From Allolobophora icterica (taxonomy: Eukaryota; Annelida; Clitellata; Crassiclitellata; Lumbricidae): DNA of 64,000 bases. Of this stretch, positions 11,027 through 21,649 are shown piece after piece. The translations under genes and the position numbers were made by a program. The notes below the pieces were generated by a model. That model was given only the letters and a program-made list of their open reading frames with translations. It was not told the origin of the DNA and searched no databases. Numbering within the stretch: position 1 is the first letter of the stretch; each line of letters starts with the position of its first letter. Location of the stretch: assembly GCA_963556255.1 (NCBI GenBank), contig OY744605.1, positions 2,338,850-2,402,849 on the forward strand, given 5' to 3'.

Positions 11027-11161
11027 CTTAAATCCGTCCCATTATCCTCTCTTCATCCATCCATCCATCGCTAATTGGCAGGCCCACCAGCACGCATGCT
11101 CGTCACTTGCTGCCGCGCCATTGGTGGAGCGAGGTCCGAGGGGGCGTGGCGGTGGGCGTGG
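11027..11161 (-). promoter_or_regulatory. Candidate SIX4/5 core promoter
   Basis: On the minus strand: two GC/KLF-type boxes (plus-strand GGGGGCGTGG at 11140 and GGGCGTGG at 11154), an inverted CCAAT box (11124-11120) and, about 90 bases further down, a TATA-like TTTAAG (11032-11027). This would give a 5' UTR of about 500 bases before the ATG at 10508. Inference from motif order and position only. Confidence 0.4.
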
Positions 11162-11316
11162 CCTACTTCTCTTCTTCCGGGAAGAGAGCGACAGACGATG
11201 TAACCGACGGAAGGAACTGTGGGAATGAGTAAACAGCACCGTGTTCAGTAAGAACAAGGAACAGTAATCTAGGTCAACTATAACTACTCGTCATTTATTC
11301 AGGCAGTCATTTAGAC

Positions 11317-11531
11317 CTTGTCTGTTCCGTTCCGTTCTATTATGTTCTGATCTGTTCTGTTCTATACTGTTCCGGTCCGGTCTGTTCTGAACTGTTCCAT
11401 TCCGCTCTAGTCTGTTCTGTACCGGTCCGTTCTATTATGTTCTGATCTGTCCCGCTCTATTCTGTTCTTTTTTTGTTCCGGTTTGCTCTAGTCTGTTTTG
11501 ATCTGTTCCATTCTGTTCTGTTCAGATCTGC
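11317..11531. repeat. Degenerate TCTGTTC/TCCGTTC minisatellite
   Basis: About 20 imperfect copies of a 10-15 bp unit built from CTGTTC and CCGTTC, ending at TTCAGATCTG. Confidence 0.85.
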
Positions 11532-11574
11532 AGGTGCGAAGTGCAGGGGATGCAGAGGGAGACTGTTATCCCCG

Positions 11575-11735
11575 GTGTAGCGATTTCAGATTACCACCAT
11601 TTCACATCCCCCCCGGTAACTTGAAATCCCGTTGAGATTACATGGGGGGGGGGGTAATCTGAAATCGATTTCAAGTTACCCCCGGGGGTAACTTGAAATC
11701 GATTTCAGATTACCCCTATACGATTTCAGATTACC
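11575..11735. repeat. 66-bp perfect palindrome within a larger inverted-repeat array
   Basis: Bases 11651-11683 and 11684-11716 are exact reverse complements (33 bp arms, no spacer). Each arm has its own inner palindrome GAAATCGATTTC. Diverged copies of the arm (GATTTCAGATTACC, GGTAACTTGAAATC) lie on both sides. Such DNA could form a cruciform. Confidence 0.9.
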
Positions 11736-11843
11736 CCCTCAAATTAGTGGGGCCCATTTTTTTATTATCTTATAATAATAATAATAATTGCCAATATATT
11801 TATCACTGAACTCTCATTATCCCCTTATAGCATGATGAACGAT

Positions 11844-11976
<133 letters not shown>

Positions 11977-12424
11977 CTGCCTCTGTAGATCAACTATATA
12001 AAAATCTTGAAATGGAGCAGCTGACACGCATATATATCGTAGTTGTCTGGTTGATTGGGTTTACTGGCGGTTCGGTCAATGCTTGCAATCAGTGCGTCAG
12101 CCGTGGGAAACGTTAATATTCTCAGTCGTTCAAAACAGCTCGGTGGTATAGTTAGCATTTTATCTTATGTGAACATCGCAGGGGTAACTTGTAAATTGAA
12201 ATCGTGTTTGCTGATGCTAGATCGACTGCTCCTCATCTATTATTACCCTGGTAGCGGGGTCTATGACCCCTTTTGGATCTCCTGGCGTGTAGCCATATCA
12301 TCCTACTTGAAAAAGCATTACGTGTATCGTTTATTCTCTTACGTTTGGTTACTGAAATAAACTGAATTGAAGTGGATTGAATTTTTGGATGGATGAATGG
12401 ATGGAGGAATGATGAATGGATGAA

Positions 12425-12660
12425 CTTACAACTCCCTACAATATTCCCAGCCTATGTACCTCCGTGATCTTTCCACCATCCAGGAAACCCGCTCCACCTG
12501 ATCATCCTCCTATCTTAGATTCTTGGTCTTTCTCGACCTCCCCCCACCCGTCACTACTCATCTCTCTTGGTCTGGTCCTTTAGAAACCGGACTCGGACTA
12601 CTCTATGGAAAACCCCTCTGATCTAATTTGGCCTTCTGGAAACTGGACTTGGACTTCGTT
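12425..12660 (+). mobile_element. Degenerate LINE reverse-transcriptase fragment
   Basis: One frame gives MYLRDLSTIQETRST, which resembles the PPYLRDLL...TR segment of CR1-like reverse transcriptases, followed by a WSGPL-like stretch. Very degenerate. Confidence 0.35.
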
Positions 12661-12675
12661 TGGATTACTCTCTGG

Positions 12676-12775
12676 AAACACCTCTGATTTGACGTAGCGC
12701 TCGTGAATAGGCTGGTGCCCTGCGCTTGGCCTTCGAGTGGCGCTTTAGAAGTTGGAGGTTACGATTACGATGATG
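12676..12775. mobile_element. Single-arm fragment of the CCCTCTGA foldback family
   Basis: CTCTGATTTGACGTAGCG, GAATAGGCTGGTGCCCTGCG and TTCGAGTGGCGCTTTAGAAG match the left arm at 16866-16965. Confidence 0.7.
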
Positions 12776-12977
12776 CAGTTTCTCTTTTGGATATGCTAAT
12801 CAGCATTAAATCAAATTTAGCTGCTGGATTCAAAGTTGACATTGACTGTGTCTATTGGCGACATAATTTCCTTTTAGTACATGCACTCGATGCAGTTTAC
12901 CCGCTAGTTCTCGGCCCTTTGCCAGCGTGTCATTTGTCGTATCCGGTTTCCAAGGAAGCAGAGGCGACCGATACGAC

Positions 12978-13020
12978 GGAAGGAAGGAAGGAAGGAAGGA
13001 AGGAAGGAAGGAAGGAAGGA
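12978..13020. repeat. (GGAA)n microsatellite
   Basis: About ten GGAA units. Confidence 0.95.
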
Positions 13021-13428
13021 CGGTGACGAGGCCTTCGATGCGCCACACAGAAGAACCGGAAGCACATGGAAACAGAAGCAGAAACTGTCTTTGATCATTG
13101 CGCTGCTCCTTTGGGAGATCTGAGAATGAAGTGGAACAATCACTCCTTTCTCCCTCCCTCTCTTTCCCTCTCTTCTTCCTCCCTCGTTCCCTCCCTATTA
13201 ATTAGTTCCGATGTGAGAACTGTGCGACCGGTGCTATAGACTGACCAGGGTTCTCGTTGTCGTTGCCTGGAAGCCAGTGCCTAGGCCAGGGCGGAGAAAT
13301 ATCCCCGACGGAACCTCAAGGCCAATCAACCAGACAAACAGGATCTTTATCTTCTCCAGCACAGCAATTGACGGCCAAACAATCTGGTCGGCGGATCATC
13401 CTCCGTCCGAGGGCTGAAGGACACACGA

Positions 13429-13469
13429 CTAACCCTAACCCTAACCCTAACCCTAACCCTAACCCTAAC
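13429..13469. repeat. Interstitial telomere-type repeat (CTAACC)n
   Basis: Nearly seven perfect CTAACC units, i.e. TTAGGG on the minus strand, the telomere repeat of many animals. It sits between unique sequences, so it is interstitial here. Confidence 0.95.
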
Positions 13470-13769
13470 TTAGATTTGGTCTACTGCTTTACCTCACCTT
13501 ACATCACGTAATCGCCGTATCACATTAATTGACATTGTATTCCATTATTTTACATATTATTACTATAAGTTGTATTTCTTTTCATGGCGTTACTTCGTCT
13601 GTTATAATTATAAAGTCCTTACCATTTCTAATGGATTATTTTAATTTTTAAGTTTTTGCTCTTGGATGGTGCCCCCTCCCGTTAAAGGCCAGAGTGTCGT
13701 TTCCTTTCTTAGTAAATCCACCACTGTTAGGGAGAGAGTGTAGTTATTCTTCCAGCGTTTAAAGACACC

Positions 13770-14100
13770 TTACGACTTCCAGGGCCGTTGACATCGCCCT
13801 CCTTCTTTTCCAGGCTTGGGACTGGCACTACCAGCGTACGGGTATAGTGGCGGAGTTAACTGTGAAAAACTGTAGTATGAAACTGAAAACTGTGTGACGG
13901 ATTTGATACCTGCTTTCGTTGCCAACTCAGCTGTAATGAGTACACTGACCGTATACATTGTCGGTGGGAAGATGAGACGGCGTGGGAGAGGACTGGCCAC
14001 CGGCACTCATCTGCCGAGGCTAAGAAAATGAAGTCGCTAACGCTTCATACCCATGACTGCCTCAAGGCTAGTCCAGGGGACTGGTTCTTCTCTTCTTCTC
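13770..14100 (+). mobile_element. SINE, TAATGAGTACACTGACCG-body family
   Basis: The body words GTAATGAGTACACTGACCGT, CCGAGGCTAAGAAAATGAAG and CTTCATACCCATGACTGCC recur at 19370-19600 (plus), 27870-28005 (minus), 30500-30650 (minus), 47345-47610 (minus) and 48095-48295 (plus). Copies at 19.4, 47.5 and 48.1 kb keep a tRNA-like head. A second fragment with the same CTTGGGACTGGCACCA word is near 15470. Confidence 0.7.
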
Positions 14101-14327
14101 GTCGGTGATAAATAAGATTGTGAGATCAAATCAGAAAATTTTGATGTGAACACTGAGACAGAGGAACTGTCGTGGAAGGTTTCGTCGAGGTTTAGGATGA
14201 GAGAGATTTGAAGGCGGAAGAGTGGCTGGCTCAGAGTAGTAAGACTGTAAGAGGCGAGCCTATCTCGCAGATAAATCAGCTGATGGGCAGCTGATGATGA
14301 TGATAGTGAAACATCTATTCACTCTAG

Positions 14328-14593
14328 CAGGGCTTTTTTCAGCCGGAACGCGCCGGTACGGCGTTCCGGCACCTTTTTCAGCTCCTAAAATATAATTTAT
14401 TTATTTTAATAATTAAAACAATAATTTAGTTATTTTAATTTAATTTAAGTGTTTTTGAACTGTTTTCAGTGTTTATTGAGACCCCTCCCAACCCCCAATC
14501 CCGTTTTCCTCGTGATTTTAGCCCGCTTATAATTGTTGCGTTCCGGCACCTATTGTTCCGTACCGGAACCTTTTTTCTAGAAAAAAAGCCCTG
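14328..14593. mobile_element. hAT-type miniature element (CAGGGCTTTTTTC), copy 1
   Basis: Ends CAGGGCTTTTTTC and GAAAAAAAGCCCTG. The perfect 8-bp duplication CACTCTAG flanks both ends (14320-14327 and 14594-14601). The interior holds GCGTTCCGGCACC words. The next element is the same family in the opposite orientation. Confidence 0.92.
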
Positions 14594-14738
14594 CACTCTA
14601 GACTCTAGTTTTAAAAGCGATCCCCCGACTAGTTTTTTTTAAATGACGGCTGTGTGTCGAACCGGCCTTGCCAATCCAACCCTGATTTAAGTCAAGTTGA
14701 TTATCACAAATTAAGCAAACAATTAAATCTGTGCCGGA

Positions 14739-14983
14739 CAGTGCTTTTTTCTGGAAAAAACGGAACGGAACAATAGGTTCCGGAACAGAATAATTATGGG
14801 CGGGATAAAATCCCCAGAAAAACGGAATTGGGGCTTGGGTCTCAATAAATACTGAAAACAGTTCAAAACACTGAAATTAAATTAAAATAACTAAATTATT
14901 GATTTATTATTAAAATAAATAAATTATTTTTAAGTACCTGAAAAAAAGGTGCCGAAACGCCGTTCCGGCTGAAAAAAGCACTG
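14739..14983. mobile_element. hAT-type miniature element, copy 2, inverted
   Basis: Ends CAGTGCTTTTTTC and GAAAAAAGCACTG, with the perfect 8-bp duplication GTGCCGGA (14731-14738 and 14984-14991). Its reverse complement matches the previous element, including the GTTCCGGC and AATAAATAAATTA segments. Confidence 0.92.
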
Positions 14984-15514
14984 GTGCCGGAACTTGCAAT
15001 CTGGACTCAATAAGCATCACATAGGCTTACACCAAAATTGAAAATTTGCATGAAAGAATACAGTGCCTCAAATATATTGAAAAATGTCAACTGCACACCC
15101 TCTTAACGTTTCAGGTAGGAAAATCCAGTGCAAATTTTAAGGAATTTAGACTACTGGGACAAAATTTTGCAACAACTTGTCTCTGAAAAACTTTGATGAC
15201 CTTTTCTGGGAATTCATCTCCCAGAAAAAGTTGATGACCTTTTTTAGGAAGTCGTCTCCTGAAAAAGTCATCTCCCGAAAACACCTGATGACTTTTCTTA
15301 ACTGGGGTCCTAAGAAAGACTAGGGGGTTGAACCCCCAATTCCCACCCTGATTTTAATTGGCTTGATGGTTGTGTGCAACACTTTTACGCAGCAGTGCTA
15401 AACGTTCTTTTTTTGTTTAACGTCGCTGCGTCAAACAAAGCTGATTAGCATCACCCTCCTCCTTTATCAAGGCTTGGGACTGGCACCACGTAAATATAAT
15501 GCAGTGGTAGAGAT

Positions 15515-15600
15515 TAGGGAATGTAATCCCGGAGCATTCTGTCAATCCCGGGATTACGGGATTAGAAATGAATCAATCCCGGGATCCCGGGATTATAGGC
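15515..15600. repeat. Palindromic AATCCCGGGATT cluster
   Basis: AATCCCGGGATCCCGGGATT (15573-15592) is a perfect 20-bp palindrome, preceded by two more ATCCCGGGATT-like copies. Terminal sequence of this style occurs in hAT elements, but I found no second end. Confidence 0.5.
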
Positions 15601-15929
15601 CTACTTTATGCAAGAAAAATTTCTCAACTGTAGCATAAATATTTATTTAATAATATAACGCGGTTGTGTATTAAAGACATAGTGGTTTTAAGAACGTTGT
15701 GTTGTTAACGTGTTACTTAAAATGAAAAGTTAAAACGTTCGATGTTCACGTATTGCTAAGAGTTATTTACGAATCTCACGATAAAACGATCGCAAGAAGC
15801 CTAAAGTGTCGATCATAAAATCTCCGAGCAACGATGACTCAGAGCATAGGCCTAGGCGCCCGACAGCGGCAGGGCTTCGTTGGTAGTCTCGTTATTGACA
15901 CTGCGCCTTACTACAAAGCTGATTCTTTT

Positions 15930-16080
15930 AGTTAAACTTTTTAGTTAGCAACTAAAAAATTTAGCTAAACTATGGTTTTAACTAAGCTATTTTTTTAGTT
16001 AAATCTCATCCTTAACTTAAATTGTTTTAGTTAGGCTAAACTGAAAGTTAGCAACTTTTTAGTTAACTATGTATTGCCTA
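15930..16080. repeat. AT-rich TTTTTAGTTA repeats in both orientations
   Basis: Multiple TTTTAGTTA and TTAGCTAAAC words on both strands. No gene; possibly a decayed inverted-repeat element. Confidence 0.5.
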
Positions 16081-16865
16081 TCATGAATGGGTCCCGTTTA
16101 ACCACCCGTATGGGAACTGTTTGGTTCACGTGTGTGTTAGCTGGGTTAATAGCTAAGCGAAGGGCAGCAGCGTATTCACGAGCGCTGCGTCGTATCAGAG
16201 GGGTTGTAATTGTAATGTAAATATTTACTTTGCGCTACATGAAAACCGCGATTTTGATACCAGCTTAATGGGGGGAGGATATCAAGCTGGGGGACAGAAG
16301 ATGGAGGTCAACCAGAATCCCCGAAACCGAAACAGCTGAAAATACACAAAAGCCCGATTTCCAGAAATAGAAAGCGGCCGAACTCTCGAAAAATTAAAAG
16401 TTAAATTGTAAACTGATAAAGGGGCCTACACGACATAGACCTAGCGTGACCTTGATGTATCTGGATACACTGCCTATTCACCTGTTTATTCTGGGACTAA
16501 CATTGTAATGTTAGTCCCAGGTTTAGGGCCTATTTGTAATTTTAGTCTGAAATCAATTTCGGGGATCCGGCAGAAATTCGTTTCGGGGTTTCGGGGATTC
16601 GGGCCGCACCCGGATGATGTTACAGTTGAAATCGTCGGTGATATATTGGTTGAGGATGGTTTAGAAACGGAACCAAGATAGGATAACTTAAAACTGTTGG
16701 GCAATAAGCTGGCCCCAGCGACTTATCCTTAGGCCTACTAAGCGCTTTAAAACAGTAGATTACGATTACAATCAATTATAGCGAAATAACTGGACGTTTG
16801 CATGGCACCTCCTCTGAGAAACTCTCTAGCCCAACCAACATTAAACCCATAGTAGCCCTGCCCAT

Positions 16866-17180
16866 AGTAAACCCCTCTGATTTGACGTAGCGATCCTGAA
16901 TAGGCTGGTGCGCTGCGCTTGGCCTTCGAGTGGAGCTTTAGAAGTTTATAGATTACGATTAGTAAGTTTAAAGCGTCACCTAGCGAATAGCTTATACTTA
17001 ACTATTTTACTTGTATCAAACAACGTAAAGCAACAATCGTAATCTCCAAACTTCTAAATGAACTTCTAAAACGCCACTCGAAGGCCAAGAACAGGGCACT
17101 AGCCAACTCACGAGCCGCTACGTCAAATCAGAGGGGGTTTACTCGAGGATTCTATATTTGTATAGAGTCCTTGGGGTTTA
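16866..17180. mobile_element. Foldback element with about 100-bp inverted arms
   Basis: The left arm (about 16866-16965) begins GTAAACCCCTCTGATTTGAC and runs through GCTTGGCCTTCGAGTGG to AGATTACGATT. The right arm (about 17036-17150) is its reverse complement, ending GTCAAATCAGAGGGGGTTTAC. The spacer is about 70 bases. Single arms or relics are at 5985, 12676, 16130, 17390 and 21305. No coding capacity. Confidence 0.8.
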
Positions 17181-17497
17181 CTATAGGCACGAGCGCTAAA
17201 CTATACATGAACTATAAACAGTGAACTATTCAGTCAACACTTTCTTTTTCAACTTAGAAATATTGTTGAAAAACGAAATGTTTCTCCTGAGTTATCTATT
17301 AATTCCGCGAACGATTCAGATATCCAGTTCTAGCTAAAATTTAAACTATATTAAATGCGAAATCATTACTTTGGTTCAACACTTCGCATTTCTCGTCAAT
17401 AAGCGGGTGGCCTGTGGTAAGCTAATCTTTCAAGTAGCGCTTCAGGTTTTGAAGGTTATAATTACGATCCGATCGAAGTCTCTAATTCCCTTCTACA

Positions 17498-17577
17498 TTT
17501 ACATATTAGGCCTAATAGTAATTTAACATATTAGGCCTAATAGTAATTTAACATATTAGGCCTAATAGTAATTTAAA
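17498..17577. repeat. 25-bp tandem repeat, three copies
   Basis: Three near-identical units of ACATATTAGGCCTAATAGTA plus ATTTA; each contains the palindrome TTAGGCCTAA. Confidence 0.92.
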
Positions 17578-18059
17578 ACATCGATGATTTAAACCCAGTC
17601 AGTATAAAGCGTCACCTAGCGAATGACTTATACTTTAAACTATTTTACCTCAAAGAAGTCATTTTTTCAATACTTTATCCTGAACATTTACAGGTTTTTA
17701 AATTTTAGCCAATTTTATTTAGTTGTAAGTTTTTTTGTGTTGGTTTCTGCCCTTACTTTAGACATATTTGTCAAAACGAAGTTAGAGCTTGATTTTATTT
17801 TACACACCTTTTTTTGAGAAAATCTCAGCTGGACTACATATATATAAGAGAGCGCCGTGTACTACTTGTAGTCCGCTCTGTGTTGGACGACGATTCTTGG
17901 TCTCTGTTATCGTGCGAAGCTCGCCTTCGTCTCTGAACCGACATTCTGAACATAGGCTGTGCAGATTTATCTGCATGGTTCTATGGGCAGCAGTACGGGT
18001 CACACGCGATTGGCCAGTGCGATGCGAAATCCGAGATCAAGGAAAGTCGACAGCATGGG

Positions 18060-18284
18060 AGGGGGTCTGCTTTTTATATCTTGCCTTGCACAACTAATTG
18101 TCTTGGTGAGAATTAGTGCTGTATTACTAAACAGTCTTTCTACTGGAACACTGGATAGAATGGTTGTGTTGTTGAAGCGCAGAAACGCTGACTTGATTCG
18201 TGGATGATTGTCCAGCATTTTTAGTTCACACGACGTCTCATTCAGATACTTCAAATCAGGATCCTCTTCCTGCATAGTTGACAA
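18060..18284 (-). pseudogene. hAT transposase remnant (C-terminal dimerisation region)
   Basis: The minus frame contains FLRFNNTTILSSVPVERLFS followed by NTALILT, typical of the hAT C-terminal dimerisation domain (general form: Phe-Leu, Asn-Thr, Pro-Val-Glu-Arg-Leu-Phe-Ser). Upstream coding sequence towards 18900 is broken, and a separate miniature element is inserted at 18349. Only the last part of a transposase of perhaps 500-700 residues is left. Confidence 0.75.
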
Positions 18285-18348
18285 ATCATCGAAAAAGTTA
18301 TCACTGTTTAATACAAGCCGAATTGGATGTCACTTGTTGATATGTTTG

Positions 18349-18523
18349 CAGGGGCGTCTATCCTCCCTAAGTCAACGGAGCAACGTCCCTTTTCCCCCTC
18401 TTCTTCCCCCCTTCCCGTTCCTTCCCCCCTAAAATGGTGACACACACACTTACAGATCTTCCCCCCCCCCTATTTCTTGGATGGAGCATTTGCTCCAAGG
18501 TTTCTGTGGTGTAGACGCCCCTG
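18349..18523. mobile_element. hAT-type miniature element (CAGGGGCGTCTA), copy 1
   Basis: Ends CAGGGGCGTCTA and TAGACGCCCCTG. The perfect 8-bp duplication TATGTTTG lies on both sides (18341-18348 and 18524-18531). Same family, opposite orientation, at 23990-24146. It interrupts the hAT transposase relic region. Confidence 0.93.
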
Positions 18524-18899
18524 TATGTTTGTACATCATATTGAAATTTCAGAAGCCTACCACCATTTATCTATGGCTGACGGTAATGGAGGGGGGTTTG
18601 AAGCACTCGCGACACGTTTTTGAACTTGGTGACATGTTCAAAGGCCAGTATCTCGGGAACAGATCCACTTAGGCCTGCAACATTTTGTGATTTTGTACAA
18701 CTTTTTGTGTACTTTCTTATTCTGTAAATCATTCTGAATTGAAACAAAATAGTTTCCATCTAATATTGGTGTAAAAGTGACCAAAAACGCAGTTGCCAAT
18801 TTAAAACTGTAATATTCATGGCATCTTAGCAGTGAAGACAACAAAAGCTATTCCAAATATTTTACATTTCTGTTATCTAGTTCACTCTGTATGTAACAA

Positions 18900-19325
18900 A
18901 TCTTAACCTTATTATTTTATGGCTCCATGGTGATAATAGTCTGTTAGGTAAACTGCTCCATCTTCGGCTGCAAGTAGGCCTATGTGCATGTGGGACAACA
19001 GATAGAACAATGCTTTTAACATTTGCGAGTGGCTGTTTAAAATTACTTAATAAATGCAACATCAGAACATCCTGCACCTGTTGAAACAGCGAATATTCAA
19101 GTATATCATATTTCAACCACTTACAATAATGTGAAGGACTCAGAAGCACCAAACAAACCATATATCGTTGGAAAGGTCTGTTCAAGCTCTACAACACTAA
19201 GTCAACACCATTGTTCTATCTGTTGTCCCACATGTGCATACTTGCAGCCAAATATGGAGAGTTTACCTCACAGACCAACTTTGAAGACTCTTATCACCAT
19301 GAAGACGTAAGAGTCACAAGGTTAA
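18900..19325. repeat. Imperfect inverted repeat, arms about 110 bp
   Basis: TGGGACAACAGATAGAACAA (about 18991) pairs with TTGTTCTATCTGTTGTCCCA (about 19209). The homology extends outward through the TGCAAGTAGGCC/TACTTGCAGCC words to the TAACCTT/AAGGTTAAG ends. The spacer is about 190 bases. Confidence 0.75.
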
Positions 19326-19369
19326 GATTTTATGCTATGGATCAATCGTTTTCGCAAACCCGGAAAGAG

Positions 19370-19600
19370 GCGCGCGATAGTCTACTCTAGTGGTTAGCAT
19401 GTGAACTGTCAACAGTCGCCATGCAGAAATTTGTCCCTAGATTTCTGCCCCACTGCGCCCCCTAGCCAACTCAGTTGTAATGAGTACACTGACCGTACAC
19501 AGATCAGACGGCGAGAGAAGAATCTACGAAAATGAAGTCGCTACAACTTCATACACATGGCTGCCTTTCAAGCTAGCTTAAAGGGACTGCTCTTCTTCTT
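19370..19600 (+). mobile_element. SINE, same family as 13770-14100
   Basis: tRNA-like head with TCTAGTGGTTAGCATG near 19388, then the body word TAATGAGTACACTGACCGT and the AAAATGAAGTCGCTA word. Confidence 0.65.
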
Positions 19601-20860
19601 CGAACCCAAGAATACAGCTGTCTGTTTTACCGCCTTTCCAGATTTTACTTATTTACTGTGTCTATATTGAACTTAGGCCACTTACTTACTAAACGCTTTG
19701 TCTGTAAGGCAGTTGAGTGAGGCGTGTACAAGGGAGGAATGAGTGACGTAGAACGCCGAGTTTGTCTGGTTGGACAGCGGCTGAGTTGAGTGCTGTTGGA
19801 AATTCCGGTAACTCAGTGGTTTCCAACAAAATAATGAAATTTCTAATTATTTTTTAGTTTCAAAGACCAACAGGAAATTTGTTACTGAATGCGATATAGG
19901 CAGTGATAACAAACAGCGCAGAATTACGTGTTCGGTGATTCGCGTTTCACTAATTTCACTTACGTGAAAATACACAAAAAGTAAAGCCGTTATTAATATT
20001 TGTAATGAAATTTGTAGGCCTAATGTTTAGGCCTACGTGTAAAAATCAGGTCAAGGAATTTCTGCTGTCTTATAATGTTATCCAAAGATTTGGCATTATC
20101 TGCATGCTGACTCTCGTCCGATTCAGATTATAATATCTTAATACGTGTTCGTGGCTTTTATTGAAGAATTAATGGCACGCCATTGTCGTAACAAAGCGAC
20201 TCTACAAATTTAAAATATTTACACCATGTAGGCCTACACAGTAGGCCTATAAATAATTAGGCCTACTTATACTGTGCCATGTATCCAATCATTCACTTTT
20301 CAGTAAACTCCGCAATCGCTTAGCCTTATACGATCGAAACTGTTAAACTTCATTGACTCATTGATAGCATTCTAAACCTAGGGAAAGCCGATTTACATGT
20401 ATGAGGTTCAGGTAGCCTAACTAGGTTTGGATTTGGAGGGAATGCAGCGGAGGCCTAGTTTTAACTATTGTCATTATTTTCTGAACGTCACTCCTATTTA
20501 GATGACAAAATATACAATCAAATATAACATCATGTGAGACTATGTGGTAGAGGCCTTAAGACTAGATAAGCAGTTTCTATATCACATTATGTCTAAATGT
20601 GTTTAGGCCTATAGGCTTGACCTGTCCAGCTGTCCTTACAGGCATCATACGCTTCAAATCCATGACATGGCCCAATGAGCAAAATGTCCAGCTTGAATGA
20701 TTTTGGAAGTGAGCCAAATAAGGCGATTTGAGTAATAGCGTTGGGCTTGGGGGCTTAAGCCCCTCCCCCAAACGAAGCTAGCCCTCCTAAATAGATCAAG
20801 CCGTTGTATGCTTACAGCTAACAATTCGTATGAACACTATTCATGTTGCCATGCTCAAGG
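19601..20860. other. No gene recognised
   Basis: AT-rich unique DNA with scattered TAGGCCTAC words. No open frame over 65 codons has a recognisable product. Confidence 0.4.
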
Positions 20861-20861
20861 C

Positions 20862-21058
20862 CAGGGGCGTAACTTTTTGGTCTAAAAAGTGGGGGGCCAA
20901 TTTCTTACATACACGAAACAAGGCTGAGAATGCGATCTCTGGGAAGGCGCAATAATAAAATATTCATTGGTATTGTTCAAAAAGTGGGGGTACCGTACCC
21001 CCAGTCCAAAAAGTGGGGGTACGGGTACCCCTCGTACCCCCAACGAATTACGCCTATG
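20862..21058. mobile_element. hAT-type miniature element, GGCGTAA family
   Basis: Ends CAGGGGCGTAACTTT and GAATTACGCCTATG. The perfect 8-bp duplication CTCAAGGC lies at 20854-20861 and 21059-21066. Internal hairpin words GGGGGTACCGTACCCCC. Related to 7576-7758 and 62450-62702. Confidence 0.92.
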
Positions 21059-21304
21059 CTCAAGGCTCGAGCCCCCCAAACGAAAGGTCCTGCAGGGTCC
21101 AAACAATTTTAAAACCACGCCGTCGCCAATGGCTTTCTTACACCCAAGTCATTAACAATAATTTAAAAAAACGGCGTACTGTCTGTCAGGTTCTCGCACC
21201 CACCCTAGCGTCCACCCTGGGTCTTGCAAACTTGATCTGATAGCGTTGACGGGCATCTTCAATGGCGTGGCATCACACCAGACGGCAATCGTGTCGAATG
21301 ATCT

Positions 21305-21372
21305 CACAGAATCACACTGAAACGCTTGGCTTTCGAGTGGCGCTTTAGAAGTTTGCAGTTTATAATACGATT
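21305..21372. mobile_element. Foldback-family arm fragment
   Basis: CGCTTGGCTTTCGAGTGGCG and CTTTAGAAGTTTGCAG match the inner part of the arm at 16866-16965. Confidence 0.6.
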
Positions 21373-21459
21373 ACATACATTTATTTTATCACAGTAAATC
21401 CATCCTTACGCAAGACGTTATGGAACTTTATCGGTCTCAGCCGCTGACGAAATCGCGCT

Positions 21460-21649
21460 CAGCGGAGAGACCCCGCCCAGTAATTCACGCGTAATTTCCG
21501 AGAGGCTATTTAGGTCGCAAGAAAACTCATCGGGACTTTGAGGGAAAAGGGGATTTTCGATAAATACTGCTTCAAATATTAAAGAGTGTATCGTCTGGAA
21601 AATATTATTTCTTTTAAAATCGGCAATTTTCAACGTTGACGAAGACGTC
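21460..21649 (+). promoter_or_regulatory. Candidate Rel promoter with NF-kB-like sites
   Basis: Just upstream of the proposed first Rel exon lie a GC box (CCCCGCCC near 21471) and two kB-like sites, GGGACTTTGA (21532) and GGGGATTTTC (21549), 90-120 bases from the ATG. These would suit positive autoregulation, as in several Rel/NF-kB genes, but neither is a perfect GGGRNWYYCC match. Inference only. Confidence 0.35.

Noticed and set aside
16311..16604. Possible element with GAATCCCCGAAACC inverted ends
   Set aside because: No target duplication and the ends align poorly.
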